This document shows, piece after piece, positions 1 to 10,980 of a DNA stretch of 64,000 nt. A program made the translations under genes and the position numbers. Within the stretch, counting starts at the first letter, position 1. Each line of letters begins with the position of its first letter. The stretch covers positions 868,001 to 932,000 of the forward strand of contig JAVTVJ010000220.1 in NCBI GenBank assembly GCA_034509425.1. Direction: 5' to 3'. Source of the DNA: Eopsaltria australis (taxonomy: Eukaryota > Chordata > Aves > Passeriformes > Petroicidae). The notes beneath the pieces are model-generated. The model saw nothing but the letters and a program-made list of their open reading frames with translations. It was not told the DNA's origin and did not search any database.

Positions 1-331
1 ATATAGTAACTTTTCAAATCTGTTAAAACTGAGATACCAGGACTTTGTACCAAGCCATTCACAAATACCTTCTTTTAAAACAGAGCTGGAGAGATTTCAA
101 GAGGTCCTCCTAAAAATGTACTGCCTAAAACCTGGATCACCTCCTGCCAAACCAGTCTCACTTGATGTGAGACCAGACTGCACTTAACTTCCAATAACAG
201 AGCCTGTAACCTCCAGACAATCTGGTCCAAGGAGTAATTCCCCTTAATGATTATCAAACTTCCCTAATGTCTAACTTAAAACCTCCATACTGCAGCCTTA
301 TTATGTACATAATGTAATGTTGGCCTACGTG

Positions 332-400
332 ATTATACATACAAAATCCATCCAGTTATACATGCAAAATCCATCCAGTTATACATGCAAAATCCATCTG
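332..400. repeat. 23-base tandem repeat, about three copies
   Basis: The unit GTTATACATGCAAAATCCA plus TCCA recurs from 332, 355 and 378 with only one to three differences. It lies in the MYH16 intron next to the leftmost exon remnant. The near identity of copies two and three suggests recent duplication. Confidence 0.9.
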
Positions 401-461
401 GTGGGATGTGGGCAGCAGGCAGCAGGCTGGCAGGAATCCCTCACGTCTGCAGCATTGATAC

Positions 462-588
462 CTCCAAGGAAGACTCTGCTTCCTCCAGTGCCACCTGCAG
501 TTTGTCCTTCTCAATCTCCAGCCTCACCGTTTGCAGCTCCTTGAGTGTTCTTCCCTCCCTTCCTCAGCTGATTGATCCTTAATTTCCT
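462..588 (-). pseudogene. MYH16: MYH16 remnant: rod exon (LKELQTVRLEIEKDKLQVAL)
   Basis: A 127-base exon with a TTCCCTAG acceptor and a GAG/GTATCA donor. The first third reads EIKDQSAEEG and then changes frame to LKELQTVRLEIEKDKLQVAL and EEAESSLEV. This matches [45 protein letters not shown] near residue 1560. It is the last exon visible before the left edge. One frameshift is needed to read through it. Confidence 0.85.
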
Positions 589-1516
589 CTAGGGAAGGAA
601 ACAGGTATTTTATGTGATATGTTTATTTCAGGACTATGAACTTTTCTGAGTGCACCAGACAGATCCTTTGACTGGAAATAGCATGACATGGTTTCAGTCA
701 CTTTGTGTCAGCTGTCCTTTTCTTTCATTGCTAAACATTATCCTGGATTTCTGAATGAGCCCTGCTAGCTGCGTGTGTTCTCAGAGGTGGAAGAATGAAG
801 CCCACTAAATAAGAGAATTTTTCCCCAGTTTTTAGCCAGCCTTCCCCTCTGCCCCTTTCAGATGGCTGCTCTCACAAAATGGGAACAGGACACCACATCA
901 TGTCCCTGCAGCACAGAGGGGCTCTCTGCCAGCTGATGGAGGCTGGAGCAAAGGGTTGGGGAGAGAGCCCAGGAAACACTGGGTGTGTGCCAGAGTGTCC
1001 ATCACTGATTTCTCTTGGCCACAAGGACAGCACACTGTAGCATCTTCTAAATGTTTATAGTGCCATCTTCCAGCATCCTGTAAGAGATCAATTTTTGTTA
1101 TTTACAGAAGTGTAAAAAGAAAGGGGAGAGGGAACTGATATCACTGAACAGCCAGCAGGGAGAAGGGGTGCAAAGAGGGAGACTGAGAGGAGTCTGACTG
1201 ACTCGCTCTGAACTGATTGCTGGAGATGCGGAATCCTCTCCACAGAGGTTAAAGGGAATGGCATCTTCCCAAGGTAAAGCTGGATGTTGTTAACAGCCCC
1301 ACAAAGTGAATTGTTCAGAATTAGAGGATGCTGATAGCCAGAACTGTCACTGCAGCCTCTCTTTTATTGCACCAAATTAATATCCTCAGAGACTGAAAGC
1401 ACTGCTAGAAATAAGGAAAGTGGAATTGGTGTTGGAAGACACCCCAAGAGATCATTCAGTAGGAATCCAGGGGCTTACGATGTGCAGAATTTTTGTACAT
1501 CAAACCAGTACTTAAC

Positions 1517-1719
1517 CTGAAGGGCCTTGTTCTCTTTCTTCATACATTCCAGGTGCTCCAAGGATTCTTCATAGCTCTACATTTTCAGTTGTGAACATTT
1601 CCTTCTGAATGAATTTACTTCCACATGCAGCTCTTTGCCCTTTTTTTTTTTTGCCAGTCCTTTAGCATCTTACCAAAGGCTCTGTGCCTCTTGTCCAGAG
1701 CAGCACAAGCAGCATTGGC
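1517..1719 (-). pseudogene. MYH16: MYH16 remnant: rod exon ([20 protein letters not shown])
   Basis: A 203-base exon with a TTTTCCAG acceptor and a CAG/GTTAAG donor. It reads [20 protein letters not shown], a run of lysines coded by a 14-base A tract, then a degraded part with a stop (ENVEL*), and in another frame ESLEHLECMKKENKALQ. This follows the family order [24 protein letters not shown]...YEESLDHLETLKRENKNLQ (around residues 1465-1530). The stop and frame change disable it. The poly-A tract is a likely slippage site. Confidence 0.85.
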
Positions 1720-2954
1720 CTGGAAAAATAAAGCCAAGCATTCACTGGACACAAGTTTTCTTCACACTTCACTTCTCTGCATGTCCTGCCAGCCAGTCAC
1801 AGTTAAATTGGCAGCCATTCTAAAGGCTGGCAGCATTTCTCTTGGTCACTCTGAATGGATGATTAAAATGTTTATGAGGCTGTCTTTCCCCACCATTAGG
1901 AATTCAACAAGATCTCCCAGTTCCCATCAGTGTGATAGTCATCCTTGCTCCTGTGGTTATAATGATGCTGCTGTGGAGCAAATGTTTTCCACTTCAGATG
2001 TTCCTTGTGCAGATGTGCTGTTGGTAATTGCCTGGGTTGATCAGTGTGTCTTTTTCTATTTCAAAGCAGATTCGGTTACAAACAAGATGTTATTCAAGAC
2101 TATTTTAGACTGTGTTTAACTGCTTGTCATGAAGGGAAAGAATAAAGGTACGTTTTTCTTCCCTAGGAGCTTTTCATCACAAATATTCTACATATCCTTA
2201 TGATCCACACATGTGTTTAGATACCATGGTGACAAGCACGCCACAGGAACCATAGAATAAAGAACTGCTTCATTAAAGAAAGGGATGGGGAAACAGATTT
2301 TTTCAGTAATGCAATGCTGTATGTGGGATTTTCGGCTCTTGGGATTTGTTCTAAAGCCAAATGCAGGCATTGGCAGGTACCCAAGGACTTCAGTGGATTT
2401 GGAGCAGCCTTTGTGCCTATTTTAAGTAACATTTTTATTCAAATATCCCACAGTTGCACTACTATTCAAGCTCTTACACTAACACGAGCAAGAGTAGAAA
2501 TACAAATGTAACGAAGGAGCTGGTGTTTAAACTGCGTTGTTTAGGTGTGCTTTGAGTTAGGCAGTTAATAACCAGTGGCCAGCCCACCAGTACTGCAACA
2601 CTGACAAGCTCAAAGCAGGATATCATTGTCCTTTAAAGGAAGATGAATACCTTGCCTTGCAGTAAAGGAGGGCTTTTGCTTTAGCTGTACCCTTGTTTCT
2701 GGAAGTCAGTTAATGAGCTTATGAGAAGCATGCTGTGTGCTCCCAGGAATTCACTGTGGCTCTCCTCTGGGTTTTCTCTTGATGTGAGGAGTCTTAGCCT
2801 TGTTTCTCATGACCATACAGATTGCTTGACATTTAACAGAGAGACCTTAAGAAATGAAGGACTGGATCAAAGCCAACCTGAGTTAACAGAAAGAATCCCA
2901 GAGCCTCTGGTACCATGTCTTAAATCTTGGTGGTCAGGCTGAGTACACTCCTGG

Positions 2955-3077
2955 GTAGTTGGATTTCTTCTTCTCTGGTCAACAGTCAGTTCCTGCACTT
3001 CATTCTGAAGCCTCTGCTTAGTTTTATCCATGTTGGTGGCCCAGTGATCCCACTGTCTCCTCACAGCCAACTTTGTC
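2955..3077 (-). pseudogene. MYH16: MYH16 remnant: rod exon ([16 protein letters not shown])
   Basis: An excellent acceptor (CCACCTTTCCTTCAG) opens a segment reading AVRRQWDHWATNMDKTKQRL and [13 protein letters not shown]. It matches [31 protein letters not shown] near residue 1440. No GT is present where the donor should be, so the exon end appears mutated. Confidence 0.8.
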
Positions 3078-3557
3078 CTGAAGGAAAGGTGGCAGAAATA
3101 TCTGGTGAGTAGTTCATGGAGTTGAGGAGCGGTGGAATCAGCATCCCTCACCTCCTAGAGCACCATCACTGTTTTCACCAGGGAAGAGATGATATCTTGG
3201 CAGCAGCCTCAGAGAACAGATTGTAAAAACTTTGGTGCTCACTTTATCCTTAGGAAATTACAGTGGCTTTTGTAGGGCTAATGGAAGAGTAAAGTCCTGT
3301 TGAAATTAAAAAAGGCTGCCCGAATTCAAGCCTTAATCAGAAAGGTTTGTTTTCTGTTGTCAGCGTACCAATGTTAGCTCTCAATAGTCTCTGTTATTGC
3401 AAGTATTATTTTCCTTCTTTTGGCTGGAGCCCTTTGCTTTCTCTCTCTCTTACCAAATTACATCCCAACAGATCACATCCATAAGCTGTGACTCAGCAGC
3501 CAAACTAAATAATGAGACTGCCCTAAGCCCCAGACTTCCTGAAAGCTGAGTGCTCAC

Positions 3558-3765
3558 TTGGTTTCCTCCGGCTCTTTGGTTCTGTCAATGGCATCAATCC
3601 TCTGTTTGGTCCTCCACACTGGGACTTCAGTGTTTAGAGAGCTGAGTTCAGCTTTGCTTTTCTCCTCTTCCTCCAGCTGCTCTTTCATCAGGTCCAAATC
3701 CTCAGTGTTGTCTGGGCTCCCACAGCAGCTGTGCAAGACTCGAGGTAGCATAAGCTCCACTGGAA
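3558..3765 (-). pseudogene. MYH16: MYH16 remnant: rod exon ([20 protein letters not shown])
   Basis: Reads [20 protein letters not shown], then [20 protein letters not shown] and EPEE before a GTGAGC donor. It matches the hallmark rod stretch [53 protein letters not shown], with about four residues missing where ALSKA should be. That shortened block disturbs the heptad phase, but the frame itself is open. The upstream boundary is unclear. Confidence 0.85.
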
Positions 3766-4374
3766 CCACTCAGTTCTGGACCATCTAGAAACATCTCAGC
3801 CTTCAAAGTATCTTCCTGCTCAGGAGCCAAATTGTGTTTTTTTCCTTACCTGTTTTTTGCTGTATTGCAGTGAATTGAATTGAGCTCATACAACTGAGAA
3901 CAGAACTTGGCTTGTCAGCATCACTGTTTTCTCTCAAACAGTGTTTCAAAGAATTATGACAGTAAACCCATTTGGTGATTGTTCTGAGCACAGAATCCTT
4001 GCCAGACCGGTGATATACAGGTGCAGCACTAGAATTACTCTTTGGAGATAAGCAGAAATTTTCAAGACACAGGTGTCAGACAGGGAGATGAAATGTTGAT
4101 ATATTTTGAGGCAGATTTATGTGATCTCTGCAAATAAACTGCTGCACAATCCACTGAATGGACAGTGGCCTGAGCATCAGGAGGTTGTGTGTTCTGCTCT
4201 GCTGCCAGCTCATGGGAGACTCCATATCTTATTTCCATATCCATACAGTGTTCATGTCCCCCACATCCCCTCCAAGATCAGCTGGTGACAAGCCCAGATA
4301 ATAACTTGGATGAGAAAGTTCTCCTTTGTGAGGGCTAACACAACAGATTTGTTACTCTGAAGTGGGCAGCGTTC

Positions 4375-4482
4375 AAAGGAGCAGGCAGTGCATGACCCAT
4401 GACAGCAGCAGCCTCTGCAGGCAGCTGCTGTTCCCCAGCACCTTGGACTCCTCATCCAGCTGCCTCCTCAGGTCATCTGCTT
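4375..4482 (-). pseudogene. MYH16: MYH16 remnant: rod exon (DDLRRQLDEESK)
   Basis: The minus strand reads ADDLRRQLDEESK after an acceptor-like CACCTTGCAAGCAG. This matches QIEELKRQLEEEIKAK near residue 1350. The frame then loses similarity and ends in a stop; a second frame keeps weak traces of the following HAL block, so a frameshift is likely. Confidence 0.65.
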
Positions 4483-4748
4483 GCAAGGTGAGAGAAATCT
4501 TTAGTGGACAGTCTGGTTAAGCCTTCTCTGAGCTTCCTGGAGCTCCCAACTGAGCTGGCTGCTTTTGGCTGTGCAACAACTGCATAAAGAAGCAGGAGAG
4601 GAACTAATTCAATGTGACTGGAGTGAGAGAGAAGGATTGGGCAGATCTGCAAGAGGAGACAGGACAGGGCTGCCAGAGCTGGATGAAATGTAGGGGAAGA
4701 GAAGGATCCGAGGGAGGTAACATTGCACAGAGCTGTCAAGGAATTTAC

Positions 4749-4860
4749 CTTGGAGCCTGATGGCTTTATTTTCAGCTTGGCTCTCCTCCACTGCAGCCAG
4801 CTGGGCATTGGCCTCAGTCAGGTTATCTTCCAGCCAGTGAACATGAGCATGGGAGTTCAG
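4749..4860 (-). pseudogene. MYH16: MYH16 remnant: undamaged rod exon (LEDNLTEANAQLAAVEESQ)
   Basis: This 112-base exon is bounded by a strong acceptor (CTCTCTCTTCCAG) and a GTAAAT donor. It is open throughout and contains WLEDNLTEANAQLAAVEESQ and AENKAIRLQ. It matches the rod block LEDQLSEIKAKNDENVRQLN...ARLQ near residue 1310. Both splice sites and the frame are intact, unlike most neighbours. I keep it as pseudogene because flanking exons are disabled. Confidence 0.8.
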
Positions 4861-5019
4861 CTGGAAGAGAGAGGTCAGTCAGATGATGCTGAGTAAGGCT
4901 TCAAGGGCCAAGATATCCTCCCTCCCTGGCAAACTCAGTTTATTCCAGTTGGTAATTGCACTGGGATGAGTGTAGTAGCCTGGGGGAGTGCAGAGTGTCC
5001 TGACCTTTGTGAGGGGGAT

Positions 5020-5417
5020 GCCTGCTCCATCAGCCGGGATGGGCAGTGTTCAGCATCAGCTGCCAGCAGCTGCTTCCTGGCATCAGCAGCTCCCACTGGA
5101 GAGCTGGATTCTGCCTTGCACTCGTGGCTGCACCTGTGGCTGCATTGGTTTGGTGAGGAATTCCCTGCTGGTCTCTCCCCCAGGATTTCTGCAAACTCTG
5201 TGCTTACACTGAGCTTACCCATTTCTGCCTTCGTGAGCTGTTGGTCCATCTCCAGCTTTGCTTTCACTCTAGGGCATCTCCATGAGCTCTGCTGTCTCAA
5301 CCATGGCAGCTGTATTCTTCCTGTGGCCCTGCCCTGCTTGAACTGACATTGCTTCTTTCTGTGCCACTGGACAAGCTCCTCTACCTGTTTTCTCACTTGC
5401 AAGGTGTCTGACAACAT
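5020..5417 (-). pseudogene. MYH16: MYH16 remnant: rod segment (VKAKLEMDQQ...KAEM), frameshifted
   Basis: This segment includes HRKKQCQFKQGR (family KKREAEFLKLRR) and, in a second frame, RKNTAAMVETAELMEMP (family RKKHADSVAELGEQIDNLQ). After a stop and frameshift come RVKAKLEMDQQLTKAEMGKL and SVSTEFAEI (family RVKQKLEKDKSELKLE...). It covers around residues 1190-1290, probably from two exons with part of the sequence deleted between them. The stop and frame change sit exactly at the conserved block. Confidence 0.75.
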
Positions 5418-5557
5418 GGACCTATCTCCTGATATGGATGAGAATTAATCAGCTCACATTTCTAAAGTGAATCGAAATGGAAATGTTCCTTATTATTGAT
5501 GCTATCAATTTATATTAGTCATTAGAACATGTTCAGAGCATTTTATTCAAATATAAC

Positions 5558-5608
5558 CTCAGCTTCCAGGTCTTCTTCCAGCTCTTCACTGTCTGGAGTA
5601 CTTTGAGT
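5558..5608 (-). pseudogene. MYH16: MYH16 remnant: rod exon (EELEEDLEAE)
   Basis: The minus strand carries LKVLQT and then, one frame away, SEELEEDLEAE followed by a GTTATA donor-like site. This is the highly conserved rod block IKELQARIEELEEELEAE (around residues 1130-1150). The frame change between the two halves is a small insertion. Confidence 0.75.
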
Positions 5609-7544
5609 ACACACACGAGCACAGCAGTGTCTGTGAACAGGAGATGTGAGAGAAATTTGTGGGAATATGAACAAGAATCTTAATTTCTTCACTCCTTTCT
5701 CTATATGTTTGTCAGCTCGACTGGATTTTATTTCCTGGGAGAGATCTACAGCCAGGAATACTGAGCCAAGAAAGCAGGAAAGCCTGGCCAGGTGTCTCAG
5801 CAGACAGCTGATGTTATCTGCAGCATGGCTGGCTTCCTGTATGAAGTTGGAATTTGGCCTTCAGGAATATAATCAAGCTGATTTGGTTACTTGAAGGAAA
5901 TAGAGGCCTGTTCATAGAAATAGCTGCAATCTAGGTCTGTGTGTCATGTTTTTGTTGAAATGCTGAGTGTTTAGTTAAATATTTGAACACTGAAATACTT
6001 GGATGAAATAAATATTTGAATTCAGAATGGTAACACTGCACATCCTGTGAACTGTGGCCTCATTTCTTGTGTGATTTACCACCTTCTCTTCCAGAGTGAG
6101 AGGGACAGTGCCTTGGAGGACAGCAGAGTCCATGGAAAGGTCTATCAGACATCCTTGCTGACTGCCTGAGGAGGATCCTGAAACACAACACCTTTTTCCT
6201 GGTCAGAGCAGCATGGCAGGAGATCTGTAGTGACCACAAAGTTCCCCAGACTTCACAGTGGAGTTTCCAGTGAGTGGATAATACACAAGACAAGCTGGAT
6301 TCAGAGCTGGCTGAACTGTTCAGTCACTGGAAGCTAAAAGGCAAATGTTTCCAAGCCCAGGGGTTTCACAGGCTCGTAGAGAAGTCAGAATCTGCTGTAG
6401 AAAAAAAGCATCAACATCTGCCTGGGGAAAAAATAAATGCTAGATCTCAGCTGGTTCTGTTATTTAAGGGTTTGAAGAGTGATAGGCTCCAGACTCCATT
6501 TTAACAGGGCAGGTTTAAAGGGCTGTATTAATCTTTTATGCCAACTCAGTCTTGTCAAAAAGTCAAAGTTGCACAAGCTGCCCATTGTGGTGGCAAAGGT
6601 AGGGCGTTACAGCAAATGAATAAAGTCAAATTAGTGTTTCTGCTCTGTAGGGAACAGCTGAGATTCAGTGTCCTGTCTCCTTAATGGGACTGGCAGGGCA
6701 CTTAAGTCCCTTTTTCCTTTGTGGAAGTTCCTCTTACCCCATCATTAACTGGTCTGCAAGAAAGGCTCAAGCAGCCTGGGAAGCTGAGCCTGTTTGCAGC
6801 TCTGAAGGACTAAAACACTTAATTTTTCTTCTGTCACTTAAGTGTCCCAGTGTCCCTGCTCTGAAGCACAAGGATCTTATACTCCCTGTGGAGAATTTGA
6901 ATTTGCAAAGCTTGCAGTATGTATTAATGACTGTACACATTGCCTTTGCTACTTAGCTCATTAACTAGGTAAATTAGTGGTTTGGATAATATAGAGTTGG
7001 ATATTTATATTCCAGGAAGTTAATTTCTAAGGGGAGGTTTCTCAGAGCAGTGCTGGCAGACCCATCACTGAAGTAGTCAACAGTGACACTAAAATAAAGT
7101 TCTAATTTGTGATAATATTTTGCAATTCTAAAACAGTTTTTATCTGAGGATCAGAAGGCCTTACATAAACATGAATCATTTAAGCCTCATAACTTCCCGG
7201 TGATTATACACATTTTATATGTGGGTGAGTGTGGAAGATGAATTACAAATATCAGACAATGAGTCAGAGAAAGACTTAGGAAACAAAGTCCTGTATTTCT
7301 GATTCTGCCTGCCTGAATTACTGAACTGTGCTGGTGCTTGTCATTGGGTTAATGCTAAAGAGAGCTGGGTATGCCTGTGGATTTTCCCAGTGAATTTCTG
7401 TCAAGGGACTTTTCAGCTGTAGCTGATGCTGTCAGAGCTGTGACGTAGCACACCTGCACCCAGTAGGATTTTGTACCCTGGGAAATTCCATCCCAGCTGA
7501 CACATTAAGCCATGGAAATTCCTTAGCACATCTTCCAAGTTTCA

Positions 7545-7657
7545 CTCATTTCATCTCGTTGAGGTTGGTGGTTGTCATTTTGAGGTCATGCTCTGCTTTT
7601 CGATGAGCCTTTTTCATCTTGCTGTGGATTTTCTTCTTCAGAGTTGTCCTCCAGTTA
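7545..7657 (-). pseudogene. MYH16: MYH16 remnant: rod exon (KIHSKMKKAHRKAEHDLK)
   Basis: An acceptor (CTCCTTTTTTCAAG) leads into LEDNSEEE in one frame and KIHSKMKKAHRKAEHDLKMT in another. This matches the heptad block [28 protein letters not shown] near residue 1050. The change of frame inside the exon is a disabling lesion, and a TGA follows the NLNEMK end. A CR1 element begins only about 50 bases upstream of the acceptor. Confidence 0.8.
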
Positions 7658-7706
7658 CTTGAAAAAAGGAGAATAGGTGTGGAAAAAGACTTTCTTACAA
7701 ACATAA

Positions 7707-7857
7707 AATCATAGAATAGTGGAATGATTGGGTTGGAAGGAACTTAAAGACCATCCTATTCCACCCTCCTGCCATGGGACATTTTCCATTATCCCAGGTT
7801 GCTCCAAGCCTGGTCCAAGCTGGCCTTGAACATTCCAGGGATGGGAATGCAGCCAGA
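7707..7857 (-). mobile_element. CR1 LINE 3'-end fragment
   Basis: The plus strand starts AATCATAGAATAG and continues through GGTTGGAAGGAACTTAAAGA and the motif for a vicinal CCATGGGACA. This is the reverse complement of the well-known 3' end of chicken-repeat-1 elements, so the element points to the minus strand. It is truncated at its 5' end, as CR1 copies usually are, and sits just upstream of the 7.6 kb MYH16 exon. Confidence 0.9.
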
Positions 7858-8001
7858 GCAAACACATGGATGATGTTTATCAGAAGGGCCCAACATATTG
7901 AAACCAGACCAAAGAAGGTCATCTAAAACACAGACCATGGCAACTGCACCTCACCTCAGGTATCCAAGTGGCAGGTTGGCTGCTGTTCTTGGGCAGGTGA
8001 T

Positions 8002-8038
8002 TCACCTTGTTCTCCTCACCTTGTTCTCCTCACCTTGC
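8002..8038. repeat. 14-base tandem repeat (TCACCTTGTTCTCC), 2.6 copies
   Basis: Two identical copies of TCACCTTGTTCTCC are followed by a partial third (TCACCTTG). It lies in a MYH16 intron with no other feature nearby. Confidence 0.85.
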
Positions 8039-8465
8039 AGTTTTCCAAGAAGGGAGAGGCCAAGACCAGTGCACAGAGTTGGGTGAGAAGCTAAACCCTG
8101 CCCTGGCAACAGGCTGAAAACCCAAAGAATTCATCCGAGGTGCTTTTGGAGAGCAGCCTGAGCTCTGTGTGTGGTTTTCAATGGGCCCACGGGAGCTCAG
8201 TCCAGCAGTGACTCTTCCCCAAGCATCCTGCTCACCCTCAGAATTCACACAGCTCTTTTGGGCAGTGGCACAAGTTGGCACCACATCACTGTGCTGCCAT
8301 GAGTTAATACCTAGAAAAACACGGCCCCTTCCTGTTTGTGCAGCACGCTGGAGTCTCACAGCATTGAACCAAGTAGACAATGGGGGATTTTTTTTCCCCT
8401 TTCCCCAGACTGGGAGAATGAGAATGGAAGAGAATAAAGAAAAATGAAACGGTTATTTCTGCCTG

Positions 8466-8519
8466 GTGAGCTCCCTCCAAAGCCCTCTTCTCCTTTTGGC
8501 ATTTAGCGACTGAGTCATT
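8466..8519 (-). pseudogene. MYH16: MYH16 remnant: rod exon (AK.QKEKRALEGAHQ)
   Basis: An acceptor (CTCTCTGCTCAG) is followed by NDSVAKCQKEKRALEGAHQ. This matches [20 protein letters not shown] near residue 1000 of muscle myosins. The expected donor after the last glutamine reads GCAGAA instead of GT, so it may be a decayed donor. No stop lies inside. Confidence 0.75.
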
Positions 8520-9194
8520 CTGAGCAGAGAGATCTAAGTTTGAACCCTGTGGTCTAATGCCTGCAGACAGGAAAAGGTTTTTGTGGATCACACAAGCCGT
8601 TAGCAGCAGCAGGACAAAATGTCACTGGAAACTTGTGCTTCTTAAAAGGAATCTGAGATTCAGTTAATAAATTCTGAGGCATATGAGGCATCTGCGAGTT
8701 TAACATCCTGTGGAAGTTAACACTGACTTCAGAAGAAGCAGCAGACAGCCACATGGCTGCTCTGGTGCAGATTTAAAACTTCTCCAATTACATTAAATAA
8801 AAAACAATTCAGGTGCAGGAGAGGGAGAAGCATTCCCCAAGGCTGGATGGAAAGGAGTTACATGGCTGCAGAGTGAGATGTTATAAGCAAAGGCCTACCA
8901 GCATCATTATGTAAAAGTGGGTCTAATTTATAAAGAATGTCAAGGAAATACAATGTCTTTATGCAGAGAGGTCCCTAAAAATTCCTGTGAAATGACTATT
9001 GCTATCAGGTGGGAGGGTGAAGTGAATAATTAAATCCATCCCAGGTTGCATGAGATGCTGGAAGACAATATAAGAAACCGTGGGGGAGATGAGCTGAGTA
9101 AATCTGAGCATCCCAAAAGGTGCTCTGAGTGGAAGAGCTGTAATGGTTGGCTGGGTTCATTTCCCTGAAGAATAAGGCAGAAAAAACCTCTTGC

Positions 9195-9382
9195 TATGCT
9201 TCATACCAGCTTTTCCCTCTCGGTTTTAGCCCTTTCTAGTGCCATTTCAAACAGCTGAGCTAATCCTCCAGCATCCTCTTGCTGGCCCTCCTGTCAGCTC
9301 CTTCACATCCAGGAGCTGCCTCAGGAGGCCCATCCTTCATTTCATCATTTGGGCCAGGCTTTCCTCAGCATCCAACAAGTTC
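9195..9382 (-). pseudogene. MYH16: MYH16 remnant: proximal rod (S2) exon with internal stops
   Basis: The minus strand reads RNLLDAEESLAQMMK, a stop, then RMGLLRQLLDVKEL. A frame-shifted part follows that contains ASKRMLED and LAQLFEM. This matches the family stretch LADAEERCDQLIKTKIQLE...KRKLEDECSELK in proximal S2 (around residues 890-950). The MMKTKM-type core is more like MYH16 than fast skeletal myosins, from memory. There is at least one stop and one frameshift. Confidence 0.75.
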
Positions 9383-10904
9383 CTAATGAAGGGGTGGGAA
9401 TCCAGTGTTCACCCTCTGAAAGGCTGCTAATAAGATCCCTTTAGCATGCCTGTGTTACAGTTGATCTCTGTGACTCAGGCCACAGCTTCTTAAAGTTAAG
9501 AATCAAAAAATCTGTTTGTACACACACAGGTTCCTGAAGAAGAGTTTGCACTTCAAAAAGATGCCACCCCAACTTGCTGTGGCTCATACTGAATTATCAG
9601 TGATGGACCAGGGACAGAACTTGGGACTTGTGACAGCAGCTCCTTTGCTTTAACCAGGAGGCTTTTGTGTCCTTTGTTATCTAAGGACTTTATTTGAGTT
9701 ACAGTCAAGCTGCCTGTGAAGCTCATGCATCACCCCCATGTGCTCTTTATTCATTCCATACTCTGAAAAGGAGCCTCTTATGAGTCACCTGAGGGAGCTG
9801 ATGCCCTGCCTCGATGAATCCTGAGCCTTTAACCATCCCCTGTGGATCACAGCAGCAGCTTCACCTGGAATGATGGAGTCCGAGCAATGAGGTTCCCTAA
9901 ACAAGCCTTTTCTGTTATAATGGTTCCTGAAAGCCCTGAGGTGGTCATTTTATTATCAGATCCTAGAGGGTTTTGCATACCAGTGGGAGGCCTGGTGTTT
10001 CCTGAAATGCCTGTTTAGTGCAGAGTTTCATATCTCTGGTGTGAGTAATACAGCTCCTAGAAAAGGTTCTTACGGAGCACAGGAGTAGATGTGTGTGCCA
10101 GCACAGAAGTCAGGACTGGATGCCAAATTCTGAACTGATAAAAATGCAGAATGATTCTTATCATGATCTAGATTCACACCAGTCCAAATGGGACCAGAAC
10201 CCTTTTGAAGCTTTTACTTTCTAAGGGTGTGGAAGTTCATTTGGCTCACACTGGAGCTGGGAAGGTGTGTACCCAGATTAAAAGGCAGATTTTGGTTCAC
10301 CTGTATGTGGAAAATTGCCTTTAAATTTTTTTGTTTCACTTAAACTTCTATATCTTGGTCAGCACTTTCTTTCCTCACTTGCCATAAACCCAACTGATTT
10401 AGGCCCAATCCTGGGCCTAAGTGAAGAGACTCTGAGCTGGAGCTGCCCCTTTGTGATGGCAGTGGGGTCCTGCTTAAGAGAAGTGAACCAAACATCTTTG
10501 TTTCAGCTTTTAAATGTTAATGAACGGTACAATCTTGTATTCCCATGCTTATATCCTCACCCCTCCTCTCTGTGCTGGTTTGAGAAGTGGGAAGTCCATG
10601 CCTTGAATTTTGAAGACATTCTCTTTCCACTTCCTAGAGGCAGCAGGCATAGACTCAGATTTCAGGATTTTCTCCATTTACTAACTTTTCTGGCATTGAT
10701 TTGGAAAGAAATTATTCAGACCCCTTGCCCTATCAATAATTAACAAGAAAGTCACAGATGTTCTCAGCGTCTCTAAGTGAACATGGCTGTTATTTTCTCT
10801 CCCAACCCTTATCTTTCCTGCCCAGACATCCCAAGGTTCTCAGTGCCTGTGATTGCCACTGTTTAATTCTGCAGAACAGGACAACCTCAGTTTATTTTCC
10901 TCAC

Positions 10905-10980
10905 CCTAATGTTTAATTTCTCCCAGAAAAGCAGCTGCAGAAACTTGTGGCCATTCCTCTGAATTGCCACCAGGCCAAGC
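10905..10980 (-). pseudogene. MYH16: MYH16 remnant: neck / IQ exon
   Basis: A short exon bounded by an acceptor (TTTGCCCCAG) and a GTGAGG donor encodes LGLVAIQRNGHKFLQLLFWE. This matches the light-chain-binding neck, where the IQ motif is followed by a tryptophan-rich turn (IQ.N.R.F...K.W.W.KL in the family). The second tryptophan region is lost. The exon itself has no stop. It marks the transition from motor to rod in the locus. Confidence 0.65.

Noticed and set aside
332..400. Short regularly spaced repeats considered as a CRISPR-like array
   Set aside because: Units are directly adjacent with no spacers, and the genome is vertebrate.
6060..6504. Open frames on both strands with LEEKV and KLDSELAELFSHWK, possible rod exons
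   Set aside because: The coiled-coil-like plus-strand frame is on the wrong strand, and the minus-strand match is too short. Neither could be placed in the myosin order.
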